A DNA stretch of 8,377 nucleotides, taken from NCBI GenBank assembly GCA_937877295.1, contig CALFIV010000133.1:1-8377 (forward strand), written 5' to 3'. Below, piece after piece: positions 1-7,016 of this stretch. The translations under genes were made by a program, and so were the position numbers. Origin of the DNA: an uncultured Clostridia bacterium (GTDB taxonomy: Bacteria > Bacillota_A > Clostridia > Christensenellales > CAG-138). A model generated the notes under the pieces. The model ran no database searches. It was not told the origin of the DNA and worked only from the letters and a program-made list of their open reading frames with translations. How positions within the stretch are numbered: position 1 is the first letter of the stretch; each line of letters begins with the position of its first letter.

Positions 1-1398
1 AGGCGTTGACGAGGGCATTGCGGTGGGTGTGGACGTCGGGCTCGCCGTCGGCGTCGCTGTGGGCTTTACGCTCGCGGTCGGCTGCGGGGCTGTGCCGTCT
101 TCATAGGTGAAGGCAAAGGTTGCCGTAGACTCGATTGCTTTGCCGTTTTCATCGTAGAGCGTCGCGCCGCGGTAGTAGAACTTCAGCACATCCACATAGG
201 AATATCCCTGATTGACCATCTGAGTTGCGCCGCGATGCGAAAGCCCGGCGCGATGTCCGCTGTTGACCCCCCATACAAGCTTCCATTGCTTCTGAGCGGT
301 ATGCACCGCAAAGCAGATGGCGCCGCTTGCCGACGGTGCAACCGCGGTTTTGAGCTCGTCCGGCGTGCAGGAGAACGAAACCTGCTTGCTCACACCCGCA
401 CTGTCCTTGACCGTAAGCGTCCAGTCATAGCGCTTCTGCGGCGCAAGCGTACTCGGATAGCGCGCCGTTCCGTTCGGGTTGTCCGGATCGTAAACGCCGA
501 TCAGCGAATCAACCGACACAAGCTCCTTTGCCCCTGTCTTCTGAAGCAGAAATGCAGAGAGGTTGGCGTCCATCTTGCCCGGCGACGCCCCGTCGACCGT
601 GACGGATACGTTCTTGGATGAGCCCGCAAGATCAAACGGATCGTAGCCGAACGAATACGCGCCGTCGTTTGCCGTGCCGCCCCAGCGGATGCGCGGCGTG
701 ATCATTTGTCCGCCGTTTGCCGTGCTGTAGTAGGTCTTGACCGTCTTGCCGCCGAATCGCAGCGTCTGCTTCCAGACGGCGTCCACTGCCGCAATCGTGT
801 TTTTATCCGACGCAATGTATCCGTAATAGAGCTGGGACTGTGTGGTGTCATAAACGTCAAAATATTTGGATGCGCGCGTTTCGACCTCCGCAAGTGCAAA
901 GCCTTTTGCTGTGATTGCTTCGGTCTTCAGCAGATCGGGCTTTGAGGAATCCGACAGTTCGCCGCTGACAACCCCGTAGAGATAATTCTGCATGTCGACA
1001 TAGTTGATGACGCGCAGCGTTCCCCCATCGTTATAGAAGACGAAATCGCCGTAATACACAAGCTTTCCGTGCTTAGCGTTCTGGAAGGTCAGCTTGGTAT
1101 TGCTGTCCGTTCCGACGCGGCGCAGCCGCACCGAGGTTTTGGACGTTTGCAGCGTGCCTTGGGAGGAATGCTCGACGGTGATCGTGCCGTTATCGATCGA
1201 TGCGGTTACCGTGCCGCCCGAAACGGTTTTGTCGTCGACGGCATACTTGCCCGAAAGTGATACGCTCACCGACGCTGCGTCGCCGGTCGACAGCCGGACG
1301 CGCACGATCGTCTCTTCCGCAGCATCCGCATGATCGTACCGGCCGATAACCGGCAAAAGCAGCAAAGCGATCAGCAGAATGCTGATGATCCGTTTCAT
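1..1398 (-). CDS. Secreted SpoIID/LytB-domain protein (C-terminus outside window)
   Basis: The visible part is 466 residues with no stop codon before the window edge. Residues 1-27 form a signal peptide: MKR, a Leu/Ile-rich core, and a likely cleavage after ADA. A SpoIID/LytB-like domain covers roughly residues 130-410. Its family landmarks are YLYGVVSGEL with E147 at the position of the conserved acidic residue, the Y-x-S-T-A-N-G-G stretch, and GHRAGLSHRGA with H382, followed by the G-Y-S-Y...FYYRGA ending. SpoIID proteins are lytic transglycosylases acting on peptidoglycan stripped of its stem peptides, and LytB-type members modify amidases, so an extracytoplasmic cell-wall role is inferred. 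Residues 437-466 are a Pro/Thr/Ala/Ser linker that probably leads to another domain. The ATG has AAAGGAGG 7 bases upstream. The gene has its own promoter and follows a terminator. The domain does not by itself prove sporulation. Confidence 0.85.
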   Translation of the reverse strand, partial: MKRIISILLIALLLLPVIGRYDHADAAEETIVRVRLSTGDAASVSVSLSGKYAVDDKTVSGGTVTASIDNGTITVEHSSQGTLQTSKTSVRLRRVGTDSNTKLTFQNAKHGKLVYYGDFVFYNDGGTLRVINYVDMQNYLYGVVSGELSDSSKPDLLKTEAITAKGFALAEVETRASKYFDVYDTTQSQLYYGYIASDKNTIAAVDAVWKQTLRFGGKTVKTYYSTANGGQMITPRIRWGGTANDGAYSFGYDPFDLAGSSKNVSVTVDGASPGKMDANLSAFLLQKTGAKELVSVDSLIGVYDPDNPNGTARYPSTLAPQKRYDWTLTVKDSAGVSKQVSFSCTPDELKTAVAPSASGAICFAVHTAQKQWKLVWGVNSGHRAGLSHRGATQMVNQGYSYVDVLKFYYRGATLYDENGKAIESTATFAFTYEDGTAPQPTASVKPTATPTASPTSTPTAMPSSTP

Positions 1399-1431
1399 CG
1401 CGTTTCCTCCTTTCGCGCAATTTGTACTTTC

Positions 1432-1460
1432 TTTATACCACATTATGCGATAAAAAAGAA
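1432..1460 (-). promoter_or_regulatory. Putative extended -10 promoter for the SpoIID-domain gene
   Basis: On the minus strand, TATAAA (1437-1432) is preceded by TGG (1440-1438), which makes an extended -10 element. The hexamer 17 bases further upstream (1460-1455, TTCTTT) is a poor -35 match and lies inside the preceding terminator. I see no match to the sigma-E or sigma-G consensus in this gap. The gene start is about 33 bases downstream of the -10. Confidence 0.5.
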
Positions 1461-1474
1461 CGCCCGTAGGCGTT
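1451..1474 (-). terminator. Rho-independent terminator after the FAD dehydrogenase
   Basis: Minus-strand RNA reads AACGCC, a TACG tetraloop, GGCGTT (1474-1459), then CTTTTTTA (1458-1451). This is a perfect 6-bp stem with a U-tract, 52 bases after the dehydrogenase stop codon. It separates that gene from the SpoIID-domain gene. Confidence 0.85.
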
Positions 1475-1526
1475 TGTTGAAAGTTTATTCACAAGAAAAA
1501 CGAATCTTTGTTGCATTTTCGACAAA

Positions 1527-3143
1527 TTATGGAAGCGGTGCAAATATACGCATCACCGCTTCGGCTGCTTTGACGCCGTCGACCGCCGCGCTGACAATGC
1601 CGCCCGCATACCCCGCTCCTTCGCCGACCGGGTACAGCCCCGGGTGCGATACGGATTGCATCCCTTCGTCGCGCAGAATACGCAGCGGCGAGGATGTGCG
1701 GCTCTCAACCGCCGTCAGAATCGCATCCTCCATATCGTATCCCTTAAGCTGCCTGCCGAATGCCAAAAGACCTTCGCGGATGCCGGCCGCTGCAAAATCG
1801 GGCAGGCATTCGGAAAGCCGCGTATAACGAACGCCGGGCCGGTATGTCGGCGAAACCGATCGCGAAGAGCCGGAAATCTCATCACGCAAAAACGCACCGA
1901 CCGTCGAAGCGGGCGCACAGCCGTCCGCACCGCCCAATACGAATGTATCGCGTTCCAGCCGGTCCAGATACCGCAGCCCGTCCAAGGGATGCGGTCCGAA
2001 ATCCTCCGGGGAAATCTGCACCACCACCGCCGCGTTTGCATTTACGCCGTCGCGGGCAAAATTGCTCATTCCATTGACCACCACCTGCTCCGCACCGCTG
2101 GCGCTTGCCACGACCTGCCCGCCCGGGCACATGCAAAAGGTATAGACGCCGCGTTCGCCGCTTCTGGCGGTCAGACGGTACTCCGCTGCGCCGAGCCGCG
2201 GATGATTTGCCATCGGACCGTACTGGCTCTCATTGATCAAGCTTTGCGGATGCTCCGCTCGTACGCCGATCGCAAATGCCTTCGGCGCCATGGATACACC
2301 TTTATCATACAGCATGCGCGCCGTATCGCGCGCGCCGTGTCCGATCGCAAGAATCAGTGCAGAGCAGCGCTCCCACGTTTGCCGGTCGCCCTGCCGCAAA
2401 AGCGCATGAGTGACCTGACCGTCTGTCGTTCTGAGATCGCTGAGCGTTGTGGAAAACCGGACCTCGCCGCCCGCTTCGATGATGCGGGCGCGCAGTGCTT
2501 TGACCGTTTCGCGCAGCCGGTCCGTGCCGATGTGCGGCTTTGCAAGATAGCCGATTTCTTCCGGCGCACCGCAGTCGATCAAGGTCTGAAGCACGCCGTC
2601 GATGTGCGGATCGCGGATGCGCGTAGTCAGCTTCCCGTCGGAGAATGTGCCGGCGCCGCCCTCGCCGAAAGCAACGTTGCTGTCGGGATCGGGCTCGGGT
2701 ATTCGCCCCGACCAATAGCGTTCCACATCCTTGACGCGCTCATCCATCGGACGACCGCGTTCGATCACGAGCGGATGATACCCGAATTTCGCAAGCGTCC
2801 ATGCCGCAAACAAGCCGGCCGGACCAAGGCCCACCACGAGGATGCGCCCGTCCTGCGGTTTGCTGCCGAAGGACGGCATCTCTGCCTGCGCAGGCTTTAC
2901 CGGTTCAGCGCCGAGCTTCTGGTTTTTCAGTACACGCTTCGCTGCCGCATCCGTCAGCGTCAGCTCTGCATGGATGCAGTAGAAAATATCCTGTTTTTTG
3001 CGAGCGTCCAGCGACTGGCGCACAATCCGGACGCGTGTCAGTGCGTCGCGCGCAACGCCGAGCTTTGCGCAGCAGGAAGCGGCGAACGATTCGTCCGTCG
3101 CATCGAGCTCGCGTCTGAGATTTTTGAGATAGATTGTTTGCAT
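1527..3143 (-). CDS. FAD-dependent dehydrogenase (COG2509-type NAD(FAD)-utilizing)
   Basis: This 538-residue protein belongs to the uncharacterised FAD-dependent dehydrogenases common in Clostridia. Residues 1-80 form a small N-terminal alpha/beta domain ending in an S-L-D-A-R-K-K stretch typical of the family. The FAD-binding Rossmann motif GLGPAG is at residues 105-110, with the ribose-binding acidic residue E128 in VIERG. FGEGGAGTFSDGKL (159-172) and the C-terminal GEGAGYAGGI (507-516) are further flavin-contact motifs. The protein looks full length and intact; no signal peptide or membrane helix is seen, so it is cytoplasmic. Substrate and electron acceptor are unknown. The ATG is supported by the family-like N-terminus and by an in-frame stop shortly upstream, but no Shine-Dalgarno sequence precedes it, only a hairpin and a pyrimidine tract. 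It lies 32 bases after cdaR and is probably co-transcribed with it or coupled to it. Confidence 0.85.
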   Translation of the reverse strand: MQTIYLKNLRRELDATDESFAASCCAKLGVARDALTRVRIVRQSLDARKKQDIFYCIHAELTLTDAAAKRVLKNQKLGAEPVKPAQAEMPSFGSKPQDGRILVVGLGPAGLFAAWTLAKFGYHPLVIERGRPMDERVKDVERYWSGRIPEPDPDSNVAFGEGGAGTFSDGKLTTRIRDPHIDGVLQTLIDCGAPEEIGYLAKPHIGTDRLRETVKALRARIIEAGGEVRFSTTLSDLRTTDGQVTHALLRQGDRQTWERCSALILAIGHGARDTARMLYDKGVSMAPKAFAIGVRAEHPQSLINESQYGPMANHPRLGAAEYRLTARSGERGVYTFCMCPGGQVVASASGAEQVVVNGMSNFARDGVNANAAVVVQISPEDFGPHPLDGLRYLDRLERDTFVLGGADGCAPASTVGAFLRDEISGSSRSVSPTYRPGVRYTRLSECLPDFAAAGIREGLLAFGRQLKGYDMEDAILTAVESRTSSPLRILRDEGMQSVSHPGLYPVGEGAGYAGGIVSAAVDGVKAAEAVMRIFAPLP

Positions 3144-3170
3144 AAAGGAAAGGGGGCGTGTGCTGCCCCC
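3144..3170 (-). terminator. GC-rich hairpin with weak U-tract between cdaR and the dehydrogenase
   Basis: Minus-strand RNA reads GGGGGC, a 7-base loop, GCCCCC (3170-3152), then TTTCCTTT (3151-3144, including one T directly after the stem). The 6-bp all-G/C stem is very stable, but the U-tract is broken by CC, so termination is probably partial. It begins 5 bases after the cdaR stop codon, and the dehydrogenase ATG follows directly on the tract. It may be an attenuator, a 3'-end stabiliser or a processing site. No separate promoter for the dehydrogenase is visible here. Confidence 0.5.
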
Positions 3171-3175
3171 GGTGG

Positions 3176-4489
3176 TTATTCAACCGTGATGATTTGCACC
3201 GTGACGCTTTCCGCATTCGGCGTGATCGTCAGAGCGTCACTGGATTTACCGCTGTCCACCTTGACCGGCAGCGTGTATGTGCCGGCGGCATAGCCGTACG
3301 GATCAACCGTAACGGTAACGTGGGATGCGTCAAAGGCGTTCACCGCGCTTCTCGGTCCGCTGACCGTGATCCCGATCGTCTTGGGCGCATCGGGATGCAG
3401 CGCAAGCCCTTCGCCGAGGGTCTTTGCATAGGTGATCGGAACATCAAAGGTTTTTTGATCGGTTTCTTCCGCAACCGTGATCGTCACGGTGATCGTCTTA
3501 TTGAAGCCCGAGGTCGTCTCCACCCCGTCCGGAAGGATCAGATCCGCCGCAACCGGCGTATTGTGCATATCGGGCGTCGCCGCGATCGACGTGGTCGTTA
3601 CGGAATCGATTCCGTTGAGCACGCTCCAGTCTCCGTAGAGCGTGACCTTGCTGCGCGAGGATATGTACGTCCATGTGTACCCTTCGTCCGTCATTTCAAT
3701 CGCCGGAACAATGTCGACTTCTTTATATGCGCGGATCACGACGCGTGCGTTGATCGTAAAGGACTCGCCGTCGCTTGACGCGATGTTTTCGAGCAGAATA
3801 TTGGAGCTGTCATAGAACTGCACCGGCAGCACGCGGTCGTAGGTGTTGGCGAGCGTTGCGGGATCGCCGACCGGGAACGAATCAAGATCGATCGTCACCT
3901 CGCCGCGTACGATCTGATCGAGCACGGATTTCTGTCCGCGCATAGAGATCGAAAGGTTGCTGGGCAGCTCAACGGTGAAGCCCTCCGGCAGACTGCCCGT
4001 CGTCCTGGCCGTCACGCGCACGTTGTTGCGGGACGAGAGCCGCGCAACCTCGAGCTCTACGGAATTGACCGACAGGCTTTGGATCGTACCGTATTCGGAT
4101 GTGACGCTCGCCTGTACGTCGAGCATGATCTTCTTGCTGTCCACATCTTCGTCCAGCGAAATCGCCCGGTTTGAAAGGTCGACCACACACGTCACGCGGG
4201 AAGCGTCCAGTTCGCTGTGCTTGTTGATGCGGCACAGGATATCGACGTCCGTCGTACCGGTGTCGCGCGTTACGAGCATGAGTCCTCTGCTGTTCAGCGT
4301 ATCCTCGCCGATGATCGAAATATCCACATCGCGAACATGCTTTGTATACAGCGGATTTTCAATGGAAAGCACGTAGCTCCACAGCAGGATCGCAAACAGC
4401 AGCGCAATGATCTTCAGTGCAATGTTTTTGGTGAAGATGTTTTTCAGGAATCGTCCCACGGCGGAGAAAAACTTCTGTCGCTTTGTCAT
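3176..4489 (-). CDS. cdaR: CdaR, YbbR-domain regulator of the diadenylate cyclase
   Basis: This 437-residue protein has a short basic cytoplasmic N-terminus and one membrane anchor at about residues 22-42, with the family-typical N-x-x-L-K-I...L-W-x-Y-V pattern. The rest is extracytoplasmic and beta-rich. I divide it into about four YbbR-like repeats (roughly 48-149, 153-253, 256-339 and 346-435), each ending in an alternating V-x-V-x-V strand. In Bacillus and Listeria, CdaR binds CdaA through the membrane and modulates c-di-AMP synthesis; that role is inferred here from architecture and context. The gene starts one base after the cdaA stop. Its ribosome binding site, AAGGAGG at 4502-4496, lies over the last Lys/Glu codons of cdaA with 6-base spacing, so the two are translationally coupled. 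A hairpin follows the stop codon. glmM, often the next gene in other Bacillota, is absent here. Confidence 0.92.
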   Translation of the reverse strand: MTKRQKFFSAVGRFLKNIFTKNIALKIIALLFAILLWSYVLSIENPLYTKHVRDVDISIIGEDTLNSRGLMLVTRDTGTTDVDILCRINKHSELDASRVTCVVDLSNRAISLDEDVDSKKIMLDVQASVTSEYGTIQSLSVNSVELEVARLSSRNNVRVTARTTGSLPEGFTVELPSNLSISMRGQKSVLDQIVRGEVTIDLDSFPVGDPATLANTYDRVLPVQFYDSSNILLENIASSDGESFTINARVVIRAYKEVDIVPAIEMTDEGYTWTYISSRSKVTLYGDWSVLNGIDSVTTTSIAATPDMHNTPVAADLILPDGVETTSGFNKTITVTITVAEETDQKTFDVPITYAKTLGEGLALHPDAPKTIGITVSGPRSAVNAFDASHVTVTVDPYGYAAGTYTLPVKVDSGKSSDALTITPNAESVTVQIITVE

Positions 4490-4490
4490 G

Positions 4491-5339
4491 TTACGCCTCC
4501 TTCTTCTTGCGATTCCACGGAAGCACGAAGGATTGATCCTTCTCGAACAGGCTTTCCAGCGTATTGGTCAGCGCCTTTTCGTCGATGTAGCGGATCAGCT
4601 TGCCCTCCCGTGCAACCGAGATCGCGCCGGTCTCTTCCGATACGACAAGAACCACACAGTCCGACGCAGCGGAAACGCCGATCGCCGCGCGGTGACGCGT
4701 ACCGAGCTCACGTGCGACCTTCATGTCGTCCGACAACGGCAGAAGACAGCTTGCCGCAATGATCGTTGTGCCGCGGATGATGACCGCGCCGTCATGCAGC
4801 GGCGTATTCGGCTCAAAGATGTTTTCGATCAGCGCGCCCGACAGCGCAGCGTCAAGCTGAACGCCTGTCGCGGCAATATCGCCAAGCCCCGAGCGACGCT
4901 CGAATACGAGCAGCGCGCCGACGCGGCGTTTCGAAAGATGCAGAATCGAACGTTTGAGATCCTGCACCAGACGGCGGGTATCCGTATCCTCCGAGATCAC
5001 GCCGAGTTTACTGATGCGGTGCGAACCGATGCGTTCCAGCACGCGGCGCAGCTCCGGCGTGAACAGGATGAACAAAATCAGGAAGATCGAGCCGCTCGCC
5101 AGAATGCTGTCGAGCACCCATGCGATCGTCGTCAGACCGAACAAGCGCGCCAGAACGGATACGACAAACAGAAGACCGATGCCCTTCATAACCTGATAAG
5201 CCCGGGTCTCCCTCGTCCATTCAAGAACCTTATACAGAAAGATCGTGATGATGAGGACATCAAAAATGATGCTCACCAGTCCGCTCGGTTGCTTCAATAC
5301 ATTGAAAACCGTTCGGAAGATGCTGATCCATTCCGACAA
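4491..5339 (-). CDS. cdaA: CdaA, membrane-bound diadenylate cyclase (c-di-AMP synthase)
   Basis: This 282-residue protein makes cyclic di-AMP from two ATP, a messenger that controls potassium and osmolyte uptake and cell-wall balance. Three N-terminal membrane helices (about 22-39, 53-70 and 77-94) are followed by a cytoplasmic DisA_N cyclase domain. The catalytic motif DGA is at residues 183-185 within LHDGAVII, and the second motif G-T-R-H-R-A-A is at 213-219, so both active-site signatures are intact. The length matches CdaA (about 270-280 residues). The start is TTG: AAGGAGG lies 8 bases upstream, no in-frame ATG is near, and the next in-frame Met (residue 51) would remove the first helix. 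A strong promoter lies about 60 bases upstream. cdaR follows one base after the stop. The basic tail encoding R-K-K-K-E-A also contains the cdaR ribosome binding site. Confidence 0.95.
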   Translation of the reverse strand: MSEWISIFRTVFNVLKQPSGLVSIIFDVLIITIFLYKVLEWTRETRAYQVMKGIGLLFVVSVLARLFGLTTIAWVLDSILASGSIFLILFILFTPELRRVLERIGSHRISKLGVISEDTDTRRLVQDLKRSILHLSKRRVGALLVFERRSGLGDIAATGVQLDAALSGALIENIFEPNTPLHDGAVIIRGTTIIAASCLLPLSDDMKVARELGTRHRAAIGVSAASDCVVLVVSEETGAISVAREGKLIRYIDEKALTNTLESLFEKDQSFVLPWNRKKKEA

Positions 5340-5347
5340 CGCCGTCG

Positions 5348-5354
5348 CCTCCTT
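5348..5354 (-). promoter_or_regulatory. Ribosome binding site that fixes the cdaA TTG start
   Basis: AAGGAGG on the minus strand, a near-perfect Shine-Dalgarno sequence, lies 8 bases before the TTG at 5339-5337. An ATG at 5333-5331 is out of frame with the cyclase, so the TTG start is preferred. Confidence 0.8.
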
Positions 5355-5398
5355 CGCGCAGTATCCGCATACTTGTCCGCATATGCATTGTACAGTAT

Positions 5399-5428
5399 AT
5401 TATACCATGAATGTGTTATAAATGTCAC
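5399..5428 (-). promoter_or_regulatory. Extended -10 vegetative promoter of the cdaA operon
   Basis: The -35 is GTGACA (5428-5423, 5 of 6 matches to TTGACA). After an 18-base spacer comes a perfect -10 TATAAT (5404-5399), preceded by TGG, an extended -10 element. The AT-rich stretch contrasts with the surrounding GC-rich genes. Predicted transcription starts near 5392, giving a leader of about 50 bases before the cdaA TTG. The -35 begins 8 bases after the ABC permease stop codon. Confidence 0.8.
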
Positions 5429-5435
5429 GTAATTA

Positions 5436-7016
5436 TTACAAATTCATGCGAATTTGTTCCGCATTGCTCAAAAGCCTGAAATATACGATTCCGGTCGGAA
5501 TCAGCAGCACGGCTGTCAGCACGAGCGCGACCCACGGCTGCCGCAGGATCAGGATCGGCAGCAGCGTAACCGCCACCATCGTAAAGCAGACCAGCATCAT
5601 GATCAGCACCGCACCGCTCTGCTTGACAACCTCCGTTTCCGATTTCCAGTTGAGCCGCGGCATCTTTGCATTGACCAGCAGCCCGATCACCGTGGAGCAC
5701 AGCAGCGCGCTGAGCGGAAGCAGGTACAGCCCTGCGACGTCAAGCGGATGCAGCAGCGAGCGGAATGCGATCGCAAGGATCGTTGTCGCAATCAGTATCG
5801 AAGGCCCGACCAGCAGCAGATTCACCTGCAGCTTTGCGCGCAGCCACAGCTTTGCCGGGATCGGCAAATGTTTGGACATCCAGATCTGCTTGCCCTCCAT
5901 GGAGATCGCAGAGCTGGTCGTCGGCGCGAGCGTCGCGCAAAAGATCATGACCGCGATCAGGATTCCGCCTGCCGCGTGCTTCATTCCCATCGCATCCAGA
6001 AGGTCGATCAGCCTCCCGGACAGAACACCGGCCGCAATGCCGAATGCAAGGATCAGAATCGAACCGATGATCGTATTCAGCACCCATGCCGTGCTGTTGA
6101 AAAAGCGCTTCAGCTCGATGCGCAGCAGCGCATTCTGCACGCTGCTTTGCCGCTGCTGTCCGAGGCGATAGCCTTTGACATGGTAACCCGACGACAGCCG
6201 GTCGTGCACCGAAAGAAATGTGGCGTTCAGAATCCGTACATAGAGCGCGCACAGCGCGATTGAACCGCATACAAACAGCAGGAGCATCGGCCACGAACCG
6301 ACCGCCGCTTGCGCAAACCAGTCCGCCGGCGGCCAAACGCGTGAAAGCGTGCGGGAAATGCCCTCGACGTCCGCATAGAACCGGCTTGTCAGCTGCGGCA
6401 TCAGATATGCGCCGGCGACAAACACGAGCAGAAACACCGTCTTGATTGTCGATGTGATGCCCTTTTTGTGCTTACTTTTGGCAAACAGCACGCCGACAAG
6501 AATATCCGCAGCGCTGCCGATGATCAGCGGCAGCACCGGCACGAGCAGCACCAGAATGAGGTATGCCGGATAAAACCACCAAGCGGGCTTTGCAAAGATC
6601 GCATATACGACGCCGCACGGCAGCAAAAACGGCAGCGCATACACCGCTTCCACCAGATACAGCGCCGCAAACCGCGCAAGCACAATGACCGACGTCCGTA
6701 CGGGCATGCCGAGCAGCGTATCAAAATCCGCAAACGCGGAAAGGGTTGCACTGCCCTGCGAAAACGCCATGACAAGCGCAAACATGCTCGCCATCGTACC
6801 CATCAGCAGAAACGGTGCTTTGCTGACGCCCTGAAGCGCAAAAACGGAGAACGTGTTGACCGCCGACATAAAGCCGTATGTTACCGCAATGACGCCGATC
6901 GCCACAAGTCCCATGATCGCATTCCTGCGCTCCCGCGAATCGTGCGAATGACGCATCACCGAGAAACGGAAAATGCTGTTGACGTACAGCTTAATCAGAA
7001 TCCAAAGCGGTTTCAT
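5436..7016 (-). CDS. ABC transporter permease, about 12 membrane helices
   Basis: This 526-residue integral membrane protein has two halves of about six hydrophobic segments each. They lie near residues 35-55, 68-86, 108-130, 148-170, 190-208 and 243-262, then 312-335, 350-368, 400-418, 427-448, 468-490 and 495-514. The halves are joined by a polar, basic stretch (about 270-310). A conserved-looking cytoplasmic motif, SAISMEGKQIWMSKHLPIP at 369-387, resembles the S-x-E-G-K...LP-I motif I associate with large exporter-type permeases of Bacillota. The ATG overlaps the ATPase stop (ATGA), with only a weak GGAG 11 bases upstream, so translation is probably coupled and the two form one transporter. 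Two such permeases or one full-size permease could pair with two ATPases. The substrate cannot be read from sequence; no adjacent sensor kinase or biosynthetic gene gives a clue. No intrinsic terminator is visible after its stop. Confidence 0.82.
   Translation of the reverse strand: MKPLWILIKLYVNSIFRFSVMRHSHDSRERRNAIMGLVAIGVIAVTYGFMSAVNTFSVFALQGVSKAPFLLMGTMASMFALVMAFSQGSATLSAFADFDTLLGMPVRTSVIVLARFAALYLVEAVYALPFLLPCGVVYAIFAKPAWWFYPAYLILVLLVPVLPLIIGSAADILVGVLFAKSKHKKGITSTIKTVFLLVFVAGAYLMPQLTSRFYADVEGISRTLSRVWPPADWFAQAAVGSWPMLLLFVCGSIALCALYVRILNATFLSVHDRLSSGYHVKGYRLGQQRQSSVQNALLRIELKRFFNSTAWVLNTIIGSILILAFGIAAGVLSGRLIDLLDAMGMKHAAGGILIAVMIFCATLAPTTSSAISMEGKQIWMSKHLPIPAKLWLRAKLQVNLLLVGPSILIATTILAIAFRSLLHPLDVAGLYLLPLSALLCSTVIGLLVNAKMPRLNWKSETEVVKQSGAVLIMMLVCFTMVAVTLLPILILRQPWVALVLTAVLLIPTGIVYFRLLSNAEQIRMNL

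Noticed and set aside
1400..1526. A sporulation-sigma promoter (sigma-E or sigma-G) for the SpoIID-domain gene
   Set aside because: A TGAATA-like hexamer occurs in the gap, but no matching -10 lies at the right spacing. Only the extended -10 housekeeping-type element is supported.
1644..3293. A 549-codon open frame on the plus strand opposite the dehydrogenase, suggesting a long antisense gene
   Set aside because: It is exactly in codon register with the dehydrogenase, so its stops would need TTA, CTA or TCA codons in the real gene, which are scarce in GC-rich coding sequence. The translation is Arg/Cys/His-rich with no recognisable domain, and the minus-strand frame has clear FAD motifs.
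4407..5432. A 341-codon plus-strand open frame opposite cdaA
   Set aside because: Again in codon register with the real gene, Arg/Gln/Asp-rich and without domain resemblance. CdaA on the minus strand has both catalytic motifs.
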